This document shows, one piece after another, positions 1 to 8,334 of a DNA stretch of 64,000 nt. Both the position numbers and the translations under genes were made by a program. The notes below the pieces were generated by a model, which was not told the DNA's origin, did not search any database, and saw nothing but the letters and a program-made list of their open reading frames with translations. This DNA comes from Phocaeicola sp. (GTDB lineage: Bacteria; Bacteroidota; Bacteroidia; Bacteroidales; Bacteroidaceae): assembly GCA_022764505.1 (NCBI GenBank), contig JALEQJ010000006.1, positions 1-64,000 on the forward strand, read 5' to 3'. Every line of letters begins with the position of its first letter. Position 1 is the first letter of the stretch.

Positions 1-2
1 TA

Positions 3-59
3 CCCGGTCCCCCACAAGGAAAGAGAGAGATATTGCGTGCCAAGAAACTACATAGATAA
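3..59 (+). CDS. Possible 3' end of an upstream gene (partial)
   Basis: The frame beginning at base 3 is open from the window edge to a TAA at 57-59, two bases before the sulfatase ATG. It gives a basic 18-residue tail ending in KKLHR. Such tight spacing would fit an operon with the sulfatase. A second frame is also open until a TAG at 53-55, so the choice of frame is uncertain and no family can be named. Confidence 0.3.
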   Translation, partial: PGPPQGKREILRAKKLHR

Positions 60-61
60 TT

Positions 62-1609
62 ATGAAAAAGATACAGACCACTCCATTTTTATATTCTACA
101 ATAGCTTTAGCGTTATTGGGCAATAAAATAGAAGCACAAGAGAAGCCTTATAATATAGTTTATATAATGACAGACGATCATACAGCTCAAATGATGAGTT
201 GCTATGATACTCGCTATATGGAGACTCCTAATCTGGATAGAATAGCCAAAGATGGAGTACGATTTACCAATAGTTTTGTAGCCAATTCTTTGAGTGGTCC
301 CAGTAGAGCTTGTATGCTTACGGGAAAACATAGTTGCGGTAATAAATTCTATGATAATTCTACTTGTGTGTTTGATAACACACAGCTTACTTATCCTAAG
401 TTGCTCCAGAAGGCAGGTTATGAAACGGCAGTGGTAGGAAAATGGCATTTAGAAAGTTTACCTACAGGCTTTGATTTTTGGCAAATCGTTCCGGGACAAG
501 GAGATTATTATAATCCGCGTTTTATATTGCAGAATGGAGATACAATTCAAAAAACAGGCTATATCACCAACCTTATTACAGACGATGCTATCCACTGGTT
601 GAATGAAAAGAGAAACCCTGATAAGCCATTTTGTCTGTTGATACATCATAAAGCAGTCCATCGTAATTGGATGGGAGATTTACCTCATTTATCACTATAT
701 GAAGATAGAGAATTTCCTTTGCCGGATAATCTCTATGATACGTATGAAGGTAGAGAAGCTGCCAAATCTCAAGAAATGAGTATTGCTCAGGATTTGGATA
801 TGATATATGATCTGAAGATGCTCAAACCGGAAGAAAAGAGCAGACTGAAAAAGGCATATGAACACATTATAGGTAGAATGGACGAAGAACAACGTAAAGT
901 TTGGGACGCCACTTATGAGCCTATTATTGAGGATTTCTACAAAAGACAACCGGAAGGAAAAAAGTTGATAGAATGGAAGTTCCAACGCTACATAAGAGAT
1001 TATATGAAGACAGTTAAGTCTTTGGACGAAAATGTAGGTCGTGTATTGGATTATCTAAAGGAGAAAGGAATTTTGGAACATACATTGGTGGTTTACACTT
1101 CCGATCAAGGTTTTTATATGGGAGAACATGGCTGGTTTGATAAACGTTTTATGTACGAAGAATCCATGAGAACTCCATTGATAATGAGACTTCCCAAAGG
1201 TTTAAGCAGACGAGGAGATATAGCAGAACTGGTGCAGAATATAGATTATGCTCCTACTATTTTGGATATAGCAGGTGTGGAAATACCTCAAGAAATGCAC
1301 GGAATTTCTATGTTGCCTCTACTCAAAGGTGAACAGCCTGAATGGAGAAAGTCTTTGTATTATCATTTTTATGAATATCCCGGAGAGCATGCAGTAAAGC
1401 GGCATTATGGAGTACGTATAGAAAAGTATAAACTCATTCATTTTTATAAGGATATAGATGTTTGGGAATTGTATGACTTAGAAAAAGACCCGAAAGAAAT
1501 GCATAATATCTACGGACAGATAGGAACAGAAGACATCATCAAGGAACTGAAAGCCGAATTGTTACGTTTGCAGGAACAATATGATGATCCAATAAGATAC
1601 GAAAAATAA
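62..1609 (+). CDS. Secreted sulfatase (serine-type, formylglycine-dependent)
   Basis: The 515-residue protein begins with a signal peptide (about residues 1-25, ending EAQ) and then the alkaline phosphatase/sulfatase fold. The metal-binding pair D38-D39 lies in the TDDH motif. The sulfatase signature is SGPSR at 78-82, followed by LTGK. Position 1 of the signature is serine, not cysteine, so formylglycine would be made by an anaerobic radical-SAM maturase (anSME), as in many Bacteroidetes sulfatases. A second metal motif, SDQG, lies around D348. It probably removes sulfate from a glycan or glycosaminoglycan in the periplasm; the substrate cannot be told from sequence. No SusC/SusD genes or maturase are visible in the window. 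Confidence 0.9.
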   Translation: MKKIQTTPFLYSTIALALLGNKIEAQEKPYNIVYIMTDDHTAQMMSCYDTRYMETPNLDRIAKDGVRFTNSFVANSLSGPSRACMLTGKHSCGNKFYDNSTCVFDNTQLTYPKLLQKAGYETAVVGKWHLESLPTGFDFWQIVPGQGDYYNPRFILQNGDTIQKTGYITNLITDDAIHWLNEKRNPDKPFCLLIHHKAVHRNWMGDLPHLSLYEDREFPLPDNLYDTYEGREAAKSQEMSIAQDLDMIYDLKMLKPEEKSRLKKAYEHIIGRMDEEQRKVWDATYEPIIEDFYKRQPEGKKLIEWKFQRYIRDYMKTVKSLDENVGRVLDYLKEKGILEHTLVVYTSDQGFYMGEHGWFDKRFMYEESMRTPLIMRLPKGLSRRGDIAELVQNIDYAPTILDIAGVEIPQEMHGISMLPLLKGEQPEWRKSLYYHFYEYPGEHAVKRHYGVRIEKYKLIHFYKDIDVWELYDLEKDPKEMHNIYGQIGTEDIIKELKAELLRLQEQYDDPIRYEK

Positions 1610-1617
1610 ACAGACAG

Positions 1618-1956
1618 ATGCAAAAAAACGATTGGAAAGACAGGCTCAATATGGCATATTCTACAGACCCTAACTTCAAGTATGAATATGACGAGCAAGA
1701 AAAGCAGGAAACTCTACCCAAACACAAACAGCAACTAAGAGTAAGTATAGAAAAGAAAGGGAGAGGAGGAAAAGTAGCTACACTCATCTCAAATTTTGTG
1801 GGTACAGAAGAAGACTTAAAAGATTTGGCACGTATACTGAAAACCAAATGTGGAGTAGGAGGTAGTGCTAAGGACGACCAAATACTTATTCAAGGAGAAT
1901 TAAAGACTAAAATCTTAGAAATCTTGCATACGGAAGGTTATACACAAGCAAAGTAG
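1618..1956 (+). CDS. SUI1/YciH family translation factor
   Basis: The 112-residue protein has a basic, low-complexity N-terminus and a C-terminal SUI1 (eIF1-like) domain from about residue 40. Visible family features are the KKGRGGK loop, the VTxI-like strand region and the KxxCGVGGSAKDDQILIQG segment. Bacterial members are thought to influence start-site fidelity at the ribosome. It starts 8 bases after the sulfatase stop, so the two may be co-transcribed although functionally unrelated. Full length for the family. Confidence 0.9.
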   Translation: MQKNDWKDRLNMAYSTDPNFKYEYDEQEKQETLPKHKQQLRVSIEKKGRGGKVATLISNFVGTEEDLKDLARILKTKCGVGGSAKDDQILIQGELKTKILEILHTEGYTQAK

Positions 1957-2008
1957 AGATAAAAGAAAGTTTCTGCTATGCAGTGGTGGTAGATAAAACC
2001 TAAACTTT

Positions 2009-2016
2009 TATCTTTG
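2009..2016 (+). promoter_or_regulatory. Bacteroidetes -7 promoter box (TATCTTTG)
   Basis: TATCTTTG matches the Bacteroidetes -7 consensus TAnnTTTG and lies 24 bases before the ATG of the outer membrane barrel gene. The expected TTTG box 19 bp upstream is only weakly matched. Confidence 0.5.
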
Positions 2017-2040
2017 CCTATATTCTAAATAGATTAATTT

Positions 2041-2628
2041 ATGAAAAAACTACATGGAATTATAGCAGTATTGCTTATCGCATTCTGCTATGCAATGCCA
2101 GCGCAGGCACAGATTAAATTTGGTATAAAAGGAGGTTTGAATCTTTCTAAAGTAACTTTTTCCAATGAAGACTTAAATGGAAAGAATAAGACCGGCTTCT
2201 TTATTGGTCCTATGGCAGAACTGACATTGCCAATCGTAGGGTTGGGAGTAGATGCGGCTGTTTTATACTCAGAAAGAAACATCGAAGTAGAAAATACAGA
2301 AGGAACGCTGAAGAATAAATCCATTTCTATTCCTTTGAATCTTAAATGGACAATAGGTTTGGGTAGCACAACTGCTATCTACATAGCCGGAGGTCCACAA
2401 TATGATTACAACTTAGACTCAGATAAGGATATATTGAAATTATTCCAACAAAAAGACCACACAATGTCTTTCAATTTGGGCGCAGGTGTAAAGTTGCTGA
2501 AGCATCTGCAAGTAGGTGTGAACTACAACTTTGGTTTGAGTGATATAGGAGAATATAAATTGAAAGATATACTCTCTACAGGTGTAAAGCAAAATACTTG
2601 GCAACTCTCCGCAGCATATATATTTTGA
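2041..2628 (+). CDS. Outer membrane beta-barrel protein (PorT-like)
   Basis: The 195-residue protein has a clear signal peptide (about residues 1-23, ending AQA). The rest alternates polar and hydrophobic residues typical of an eight-stranded barrel. GIKGGLNLSK after the signal peptide is the usual opening of this Bacteroidetes family. The C-terminus QLSAAYIF ends in the aromatic residue expected for outer membrane insertion. It is probably an outer membrane protein of unknown specific function. It has its own -7 box upstream and is followed by priA 29 bases later. Confidence 0.85.
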   Translation: MKKLHGIIAVLLIAFCYAMPAQAQIKFGIKGGLNLSKVTFSNEDLNGKNKTGFFIGPMAELTLPIVGLGVDAAVLYSERNIEVENTEGTLKNKSISIPLNLKWTIGLGSTTAIYIAGGPQYDYNLDSDKDILKLFQQKDHTMSFNLGAGVKLLKHLQVGVNYNFGLSDIGEYKLKDILSTGVKQNTWQLSAAYIF

Positions 2629-2657
2629 TGCGTAAACTTTAAGAAACAGAGGTGAAT

Positions 2658-5123
2658 ATGCGTTTTGCAGACGTTATTTTACCATTACCTATAGCCGGGC
2701 ACTATACTTACTTCGTTCCAGAAGAATGGCGAGAAGTAGTAGTGCCCGGTTGCCGTGTCATTGTACATTTTGGAAAAAAGAAATTTTATACGGCTATTAT
2801 TATTGCCTTACATGATGTAAAACCGGAGGGCTATGATGTAAAACCTATCTATGAGGTTTTAGACAATGAACCAATCGTTTTACCCCATCAGCTTAAATTA
2901 TGGAAGTGGATAGCGGACTATTACTTATGTACGATAGGAGAAGTATATAAAGCGGCACTTCCTTCGAGCTTGAAACCCGAAAGTGAAACGGTACTTTGCT
3001 ATAACGATGATTGGGAAGCAGAGAATATCCAACTTTCCGTATCGGACAGAATTCTTTTGGACTATCTCTTGCAAGAAAAGGAAGTCAATATATATAAGCT
3101 TGAGAAGCAGTTCCAAGGAAAACGAGTTTTAGGAGGTATAAAAAAACTATTAGAGCTCAATGCTGTTTCTATAAAAGAAGAAGTGCAAGGAGGGTATAAA
3201 CCTAAAACAGTCTGTATGGTGAGGTTTACTTCTGCTTTTGCTACAGATGTTGCTGTTCAGCAATGTATGGACGATTTGAGGCGTGCACCTAAGCAACTGG
3301 CATTACTGATGGCATTTATACAGCTTTCTCAATGGTCCGAAGAAATAGCGTTTACCTCTCCCGGAGTTCCTAAAAAGGGTCTCATAGAAAGTGCGAATGT
3401 AAGTCCTGCCATTTTACAGTCAATGTTGGCAAAAGGGATATTCGAGCAATATACGGTGGAAGCAGAGCCAAAGGAGAAAATAGAGGTGTCCGATAGCAGA
3501 CTGCGTCCACTCTCCGAAGTACAAGAAAAAGCTTTTCGGCAGATAGAGCAAGTATTCACAGAAAAAGATATTTGCTTATTGTATGGTGTTACTTCCAGTG
3601 GGAAGACAGAAATCTATATCCATTTGATAGAGAAATATCTAAAGCAGGGTAAACAAGTCTTGTATTTATTGCCGGAAATAGCACTTACTACGCAAATTAC
3701 ACATCGCTTGCGAGACGTTTTTGGAGATAGGTTAGGGATTTATCACTCCAAATACCCCGATACTCAGCGAGTGGAGGTTTGGAAAAGGCAACTCTCTTCC
3801 GCACCTTATGATGTAATCATTGGAGTGCGTTCTTCCATTTTTCTTCCTTTTAGAAATTTGGGATTAGTTATCGTAGACGAAGAGCATGAGAATACTTACA
3901 AGCAGCAGGATCCTGCACCTCGTTATCATGCAAGAAGTGTATCAATGGTATTGGCAAAAGACTTGGGAGCTTGTGTTCTTTTAGGAACTGCTACTCCTTC
4001 TATAGAAAGTTATTATCATACACAGAATGGTAAATATGGTCTTGTAAGCCTGTTGGAGCGACATAGAAATGTGGCCCTACCGGAAATTATTCCAGTAGAT
4101 ACAAAGGAACTGCTACGGAAAAAAATTATGAAAGGGATTTTCTCTCCTTTGTTGGTAAAACGTATGCAAGATGCTTTGGAACAGGGAAAGCAAATCATAT
4201 TATTTCAGAATAGGCGAGGTTTCGCCCCTATAATTACTTGCCATCTTTGTGCGTGGACACCTCGCTGTGAACATTGCGATGTGAGCTTGACTTACCATAA
4301 AAGTTTACACCAGTTGGTGTGTCATTACTGTGGTAGCGTATATCCTGTACCGGATATTTGTCCCTCTTGTGGTAATACAGAATTGCAACATCGAGGATAT
4401 GGTACCGAGCGAGTAGAAGAAGCTATAGAAACAGTCTTTCCTAATGCTAAGGTAGCGAGAATGGACTTGGATACTACGAGGAGCAGAACAGCTTATGAAC
4501 GTATTATTGCGGATTTTCAAAACAAAAAGACTGATATACTCATAGGTACACAAATGATATCCAAAGGACTGGATTTTGATAATGTAAGTGTCGTAGGTAT
4601 CCTAGATGCAGATGGTATGATGAGCTATCCTGATTTTCGCTCTCACGAACGGGCTTTTCAGTTGATGTCTCAAGTCTCCGGACGTGCAGGGAGGCGTGAT
4701 CAACAAGGCGTTGTGATCTTACAAACGAAATCTGTGGATCATTCACTTATTCATCAAGTATTAAAGCATGATTTCTTCTCTATGTACCAAAATCAAATAG
4801 AAGAAAGGAGTACTTTCTTTTATCCTCCTTTCTGTAAACTGATTTATGTTTACGTGAAGCATAAGAAAGAATGGGTAGTGGAACAGGCTGCAGCATTATT
4901 GGCAACCTATTTAAGACAAGGATTACAAGATAGAGTCTTGGGACCGGATAAACCAGTGGTAGGACGTATTCAAACATTTCATATTAGAAAGTTTGTCATT
5001 AAAATAGAGAACACCTTACCACTTGCTCGTGTAAAAGCATTTTTGATGAGTGTTCAAGAACAAATACAGACTGATAGCCACTTCAAATCTATCTTGATGT
5101 ATTATGATGTAGACCCTATGTAG
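2658..5123 (+). CDS. priA: Primosomal replication restart helicase PriA
   Basis: PriA reloads the replisome at stalled forks. From the ATG at 2658 the protein is 821 residues; a GTG at 2652 is in frame, but MRFADVILPLP is the normal PriA N-terminus. It has an N-terminal 3'-DNA binding domain, a superfamily 2 helicase core with Walker A GVTSSGKT (310-317) and DEEH (407-410), and a zinc insertion with paired cysteines (CHLC, CEHC, CHYC, CPSC) around residues 530-580. The conserved QMISKGLDF and QVSGRAGR helicase motifs follow. Full length and intact. Confidence 0.97.
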   Translation: MRFADVILPLPIAGHYTYFVPEEWREVVVPGCRVIVHFGKKKFYTAIIIALHDVKPEGYDVKPIYEVLDNEPIVLPHQLKLWKWIADYYLCTIGEVYKAALPSSLKPESETVLCYNDDWEAENIQLSVSDRILLDYLLQEKEVNIYKLEKQFQGKRVLGGIKKLLELNAVSIKEEVQGGYKPKTVCMVRFTSAFATDVAVQQCMDDLRRAPKQLALLMAFIQLSQWSEEIAFTSPGVPKKGLIESANVSPAILQSMLAKGIFEQYTVEAEPKEKIEVSDSRLRPLSEVQEKAFRQIEQVFTEKDICLLYGVTSSGKTEIYIHLIEKYLKQGKQVLYLLPEIALTTQITHRLRDVFGDRLGIYHSKYPDTQRVEVWKRQLSSAPYDVIIGVRSSIFLPFRNLGLVIVDEEHENTYKQQDPAPRYHARSVSMVLAKDLGACVLLGTATPSIESYYHTQNGKYGLVSLLERHRNVALPEIIPVDTKELLRKKIMKGIFSPLLVKRMQDALEQGKQIILFQNRRGFAPIITCHLCAWTPRCEHCDVSLTYHKSLHQLVCHYCGSVYPVPDICPSCGNTELQHRGYGTERVEEAIETVFPNAKVARMDLDTTRSRTAYERIIADFQNKKTDILIGTQMISKGLDFDNVSVVGILDADGMMSYPDFRSHERAFQLMSQVSGRAGRRDQQGVVILQTKSVDHSLIHQVLKHDFFSMYQNQIEERSTFFYPPFCKLIYVYVKHKKEWVVEQAAALLATYLRQGLQDRVLGPDKPVVGRIQTFHIRKFVIKIENTLPLARVKAFLMSVQEQIQTDSHFKSILMYYDVDPM

Positions 5124-5145
5124 GAGGGTATGAATAGACTTTTGA

Positions 5146-6195
5146 TTATTCTTTCTTGTTAAAAGCCATCTTATCGCAGAATCTTTCTGCTAAATTCTCT
5201 ATTCCAAATATCCATTTATCTATAAAAGTTTTACAGAGATAGTTCCAAAGCTGTATGCGTAATTTATCCAATAACATACAAGACACACTGAAAACAAAGA
5301 CAAATAGGATTATGAATAAGATGAATACTAAGCCATTCAAATTCTCATAAGTAGCAGCTATAATATTTTTATAATAAGGCCATATTGAAGGGTGCATATG
5401 TATCAGGTAAATAGAGAAAGATGAACATGCTAAGTAATTCACATACTTATTTTCAAACTTTAATTTTGTAAACGCTAAGAAGAAAAACATTGATGCAAAG
5501 ACCACGAATGGAGATGAATAGGCAAACATATTTCTCTCATCGCCAGTGAACAAAAACCATAAAACAGGAATGATGGTAAATAGCAGATATAGCAAAATGT
5601 ACTTCATTGTACTAAATTGCTTTATTGAATGAAAGTGGAGGTTTAAGAAACGTCCAAGTAGGTAGAGACCTATAAAAGAAATAGTGGAGTATCCAAAATT
5701 ATAAGTAGCTATCTCTCCTCTAATCCAGCCGAGGGAAAATTCAAAAATGAAAAAAGTAAGTAATACAAAGAAATACTGTCTAACTGAACTCTGTTTTACA
5801 AATGCATTTAAGACAGGTGAAAATCCATATAAAACCAAATAAGCAGGTACAAACCAATAAAAGGATCCAAAATAAAATAGGTCAATGAGATTTCCTAATT
5901 CAATGTGGTCTCCCATTAATACAAATGGAAGAGTAACTGAAATCGCATAAAAGAATACTTGAAATAAGAGCGAAAAAGCTCCTTTTAAATGAGGGTTTAT
6001 GCCAAACCAGCCTGAAATCAAAATGAAAACATTCACACAGATGATGCATAGTTGTCCAGCCATAAACCTACTGAAAGATTCTACGGAAGTTATTTTTTCA
6101 ACACCTCCTAAAGAAAGAAAATTAGCATGAAGTAATAAGACCAGCATCATGGCAATAATTCTTAATAATTCGATATTACTTGCTCGTTTATTCAT
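5146..6195 (-). CDS. Acyltransferase 3 family membrane protein
   Basis: The 349-residue protein has about ten predicted membrane segments. It opens with the acyltransferase 3 (OafA/WecH-like) signature RxxELLRIIAMMLVLLLH, whose histidine is the expected catalytic residue. Members transfer acetyl or other acyl groups to surface sugars or lipids. It converges with priA, 22 bases between stops, and is not near other glycan genes, so its substrate is unknown. The C-terminal 30 residues are hydrophilic and rich in lysine and acidic residues. Confidence 0.88.
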   Translation of the reverse strand: MNKRASNIELLRIIAMMLVLLLHANFLSLGGVEKITSVESFSRFMAGQLCIICVNVFILISGWFGINPHLKGAFSLLFQVFFYAISVTLPFVLMGDHIELGNLIDLFYFGSFYWFVPAYLVLYGFSPVLNAFVKQSSVRQYFFVLLTFFIFEFSLGWIRGEIATYNFGYSTISFIGLYLLGRFLNLHFHSIKQFSTMKYILLYLLFTIIPVLWFLFTGDERNMFAYSSPFVVFASMFFFLAFTKLKFENKYVNYLACSSFSIYLIHMHPSIWPYYKNIIAATYENLNGLVFILFIILFVFVFSVSCMLLDKLRIQLWNYLCKTFIDKWIFGIENLAERFCDKMAFNKKE

Positions 6196-6299
6196 TTTGA
6201 TATAATTATATTATCTGCAAAGTTACGACAATTTATAGCGTATGAGATGTCTTGCGTAAAAAACTGATGATAAATATGGACGAGTAAAATGTAAACCCA

Positions 6300-6307
6300 T
6301 ACATTTG
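6300..6307 (+). promoter_or_regulatory. Bacteroidetes -7 promoter box (TACATTTG)
   Basis: TACATTTG fits TAnnTTTG and lies 13 bases before the phosphatase ATG, giving a very short leader. No clear TTTG -33 box is seen. Confidence 0.45.
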
Positions 6308-6320
6308 TGATAAAAAAGAA

Positions 6321-6797
6321 ATGATAAAGATACTATTTGTGTGTTTAGGAAATATCTGTCGTTCAGCTACGGCAGAAGAGGTGATGAGTACGTATGTGAG
6401 AAAGGCAGGTTTGGCAGAGCAAATAGAAATAGACTCGGCAGGTATCAGTGCATATCATAAAGGAGAACTACCGGACAAAAGAATGAGAGCGCATGCTAAA
6501 AGAAGAGGGTATGAACTTACAAGCCTATCAAGACCTGTTTCTATAGATGATTTTTATACTTTTGACTATATTATAGGAATGGACGATAATAATATAGCTG
6601 CTTTAAAAGATAAGTCTCCAAGTATAGAAACAGACTCTAAAATCAGTAGAATGACAGATTATTCATCTCGCTTACTTGTAGATTATGTGCCGGATCCATA
6701 TTATGGTGGAGCAGAAGGTTTTGAAAACGTATTGGATATTTTGGAAGATGCTTGCGAAGGTTTATTGCAGAAGTTGAAAGAAAGGCATTATCTGTAG
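6321..6797 (+). CDS. Low-molecular-weight protein tyrosine phosphatase
   Basis: The 158-residue protein has the full P-loop CLGNICRS (C8 nucleophile, R14) close to the N-terminus and the general acid motif DPYY (D125). It therefore should hydrolyse phosphotyrosine through a cysteinyl-phosphate intermediate in the cytoplasm. The usual proline after CRS is replaced by alanine, a mild deviation. In other bacteria such enzymes counter tyrosine kinases that control polysaccharide export, but no such kinase is in this window. A -7 box sits just upstream and a hairpin downstream. Confidence 0.95.
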   Translation: MIKILFVCLGNICRSATAEEVMSTYVRKAGLAEQIEIDSAGISAYHKGELPDKRMRAHAKRRGYELTSLSRPVSIDDFYTFDYIIGMDDNNIAALKDKSPSIETDSKISRMTDYSSRLLVDYVPDPYYGGAEGFENVLDILEDACEGLLQKLKERHYL

Positions 6798-6835
6798 TTA
6801 TGCTATTTATGGGTATTTTGATAACATATGCTCTG

Positions 6836-6867
6836 TATCACGATAGGATTATAACGCTATCGTGATA
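6836..6867. terminator. Hairpin between convergent phosphatase and ung genes
   Basis: TATCACGATAG (6836-6846) and CTATCGTGATA (6857-6867) form a perfect 11-bp stem with a 10-base loop. It lies between converging genes and probably ends transcription from one or both sides, although no strong U-run follows. Confidence 0.6.
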
Positions 6868-6928
6868 GCAAGGCTTACTATCAGTATAGAAATATAAACA
6901 ACGAAGAGCATAACTAAGATGTCTGTTT

Positions 6929-7591
6929 TTACCATTCTATCGGTTTTTGTCCATATTTTACTAAATACTCATTGGCTTTACTGAAATGATGGTTCCCGAA
7001 AAAGCCATAATGTGCAGATAGGGGAGAAGGGTGTGCAGATTTCAATACCAAATGCTTGTCGGATTCAATAAAAGGCATTTTCTTTTGTGCGTAACTACCC
7101 CATAAAATAAACACTAAATGCTCTTTTTGCTCTACTAATGCTTTGATAGCGGCGTCTGTAAATGTTTCCCAACCTTTTCCTTGATGTGATCCAGCCATAC
7201 CCTCTCTTACGGTAAGAGTAGCGTTGAGCAGTAGTACTCCTTGAGAAGCCCAATGGCTCAAATCTCCATGAAGAGGAACGGGACGTCCTAAGTCGGATAA
7301 AAGTTCTTTGAATATATTTCTCAAAGAGGGTGGAAAGCTGATTCCTTCGTTTACGGAGAAACACAACCCATTGGCTTGCCCTATTCCGTGATATGGATCT
7401 TGCCCTAAAATAACCACTTTTACTTGGTCAAAGGGGCATAAATCAAAAGCTCTGAATATATCTTTTCCTCTTGGAAAAATCCTTTGAGTAGCATACTCGT
7501 ATCTTACAAACTCTGTAAGTTGTTTGAAATACTCTTTCCCGAACTCATCACATAAAGCTGCTTTCCATTGAGGCTCTATTCTAACGTTCAT
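6929..7591 (-). CDS. ung: Uracil-DNA glycosylase
   Basis: The 220-residue enzyme removes uracil from DNA at the start of base excision repair. The catalytic water-activating motif GQDPYH is at 63-68 (D65), the uracil-binding region GLCFSV follows, and the HPSPLSA DNA-intercalation loop is near the C-terminus. Length and motif order match family 1 UDG. It stands alone on the minus strand, convergent with the phosphatase gene. Confidence 0.97.
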   Translation of the reverse strand: MNVRIEPQWKAALCDEFGKEYFKQLTEFVRYEYATQRIFPRGKDIFRAFDLCPFDQVKVVILGQDPYHGIGQANGLCFSVNEGISFPPSLRNIFKELLSDLGRPVPLHGDLSHWASQGVLLLNATLTVREGMAGSHQGKGWETFTDAAIKALVEQKEHLVFILWGSYAQKKMPFIESDKHLVLKSAHPSPLSAHYGFFGNHHFSKANEYLVKYGQKPIEW

Positions 7592-7700
7592 ATCACACGG
7601 TGTTTAATTTATAATGTGTAGCAAAGTAACACAAAACTATGCGGTACAAGATGTGTAAGCATAAAGTTTTTGTCTTGTAGCGAAAATATCTTAAGAATGT

Positions 7701-7731
7701 TTTGGCAGAATATGAAAAGTGTATATCTTTG
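7701..7731 (+). promoter_or_regulatory. Consensus promoter for tRNA-Glu/rpsT
   Basis: TTTG at 7701-7704 and TATCTTTG at 7724-7731 are separated by 19 bp. This is the textbook Bacteroidetes sigma-ABfr arrangement. The tRNA-Glu gene begins 36 bases downstream. Confidence 0.8.
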
Positions 7732-7767
7732 CATTCGCAATTAAGAAAGGATATGCTTTTTTATCAA

Positions 7768-7839
7768 GGCCCATTCGTCTATCGGTTAGGACGCAAGATT
7801 TTCATTCTTGAAAGAGGGGTTCGATTCCCCTATGGGCTA
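7768..7839 (+). tRNA. tRNA-Glu (TTC)
   Basis: The 72-base cloverleaf has acceptor arms GGCCCAT and ATGGGCT (one G-U pair), a CAAGA/TCTTG anticodon stem with loop TTTTCAT (anticodon TTC), and a GGGGTTCGATTCCCC T arm. The discriminator base is A. CCA is not encoded. It sits between a consensus promoter and rpsT. Confidence 0.97.
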
Positions 7840-7877
7840 CTATTCATAAATAAGTAAAACATTAAAGATTAGTCGAG

Positions 7878-8132
7878 ATGGCAAATCATAAATCATCACT
7901 GAAAAGAATCAGACAAGAAGAAAAAAGAAAGCTTCAAAATAAGTATTATGCAAAAACAATGCGTAATGCTGTAAGAAAGTTGCGTGCTACAACAGATAAA
8001 GCTGAGGCGATAGCTTTGTATCCAAGTGTTCAACAAATGTTGGATAAATTGGCAAAGAAAAATCGTATTCATGCAAACAAAGCAGCCAACTTAAAATCTA
8101 AGTTATGCGCTCATATCGCTAGCTTAGCTTAA
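7878..8132 (+). CDS. rpsT: 30S ribosomal protein S20
   Basis: The 84-residue lysine- and arginine-rich protein begins [17 protein letters not shown], the standard S20 N-terminus, and contains the helical RNA-binding segment [15 protein letters not shown]. It binds 16S rRNA early in 30S assembly. It lies 38 bases after tRNA-Glu and probably shares its promoter; a hairpin terminator follows. Confidence 0.97.
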   Translation: MANHKSSLKRIRQEEKRKLQNKYYAKTMRNAVRKLRATTDKAEAIALYPSVQQMLDKLAKKNRIHANKAANLKSKLCAHIASLA

Positions 8133-8157
8133 TTCTTGTAACTATAATTTACCAATT

Positions 8158-8182
8158 AAACCTCCTGTGATTTGGGAGGTTT
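8158..8182 (+). terminator. Terminator after rpsT
   Basis: AAACCTCC (8158-8165) pairs with GGAGGTTT (8175-8182) around a 9-base loop, followed by a T-rich stretch. It is 25 bases after the rpsT stop. Confidence 0.75.
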
Positions 8183-8334
8183 AATTGTTTGTATTATGCA
8201 ACTTTCGGTTGCATTTTTTTTTGTTTATAAAAAGCAATTCGCATCTTGTTTTTTTATATTTTTACCGAGATTTAGTCGTAGATAGAGCTACTTATTGGTT
8301 CTATGATAGACTTACCAAATATGCTCAGAATTTC

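Noticed and set aside
8185..8334. N-terminal extension of the recJ frame
   Set aside because: The 50 extra residues are Phe/Leu/Tyr-rich and not RecJ-like, and the stretch begins right behind the rpsT terminator. The ATG at 8335 gives the family start.
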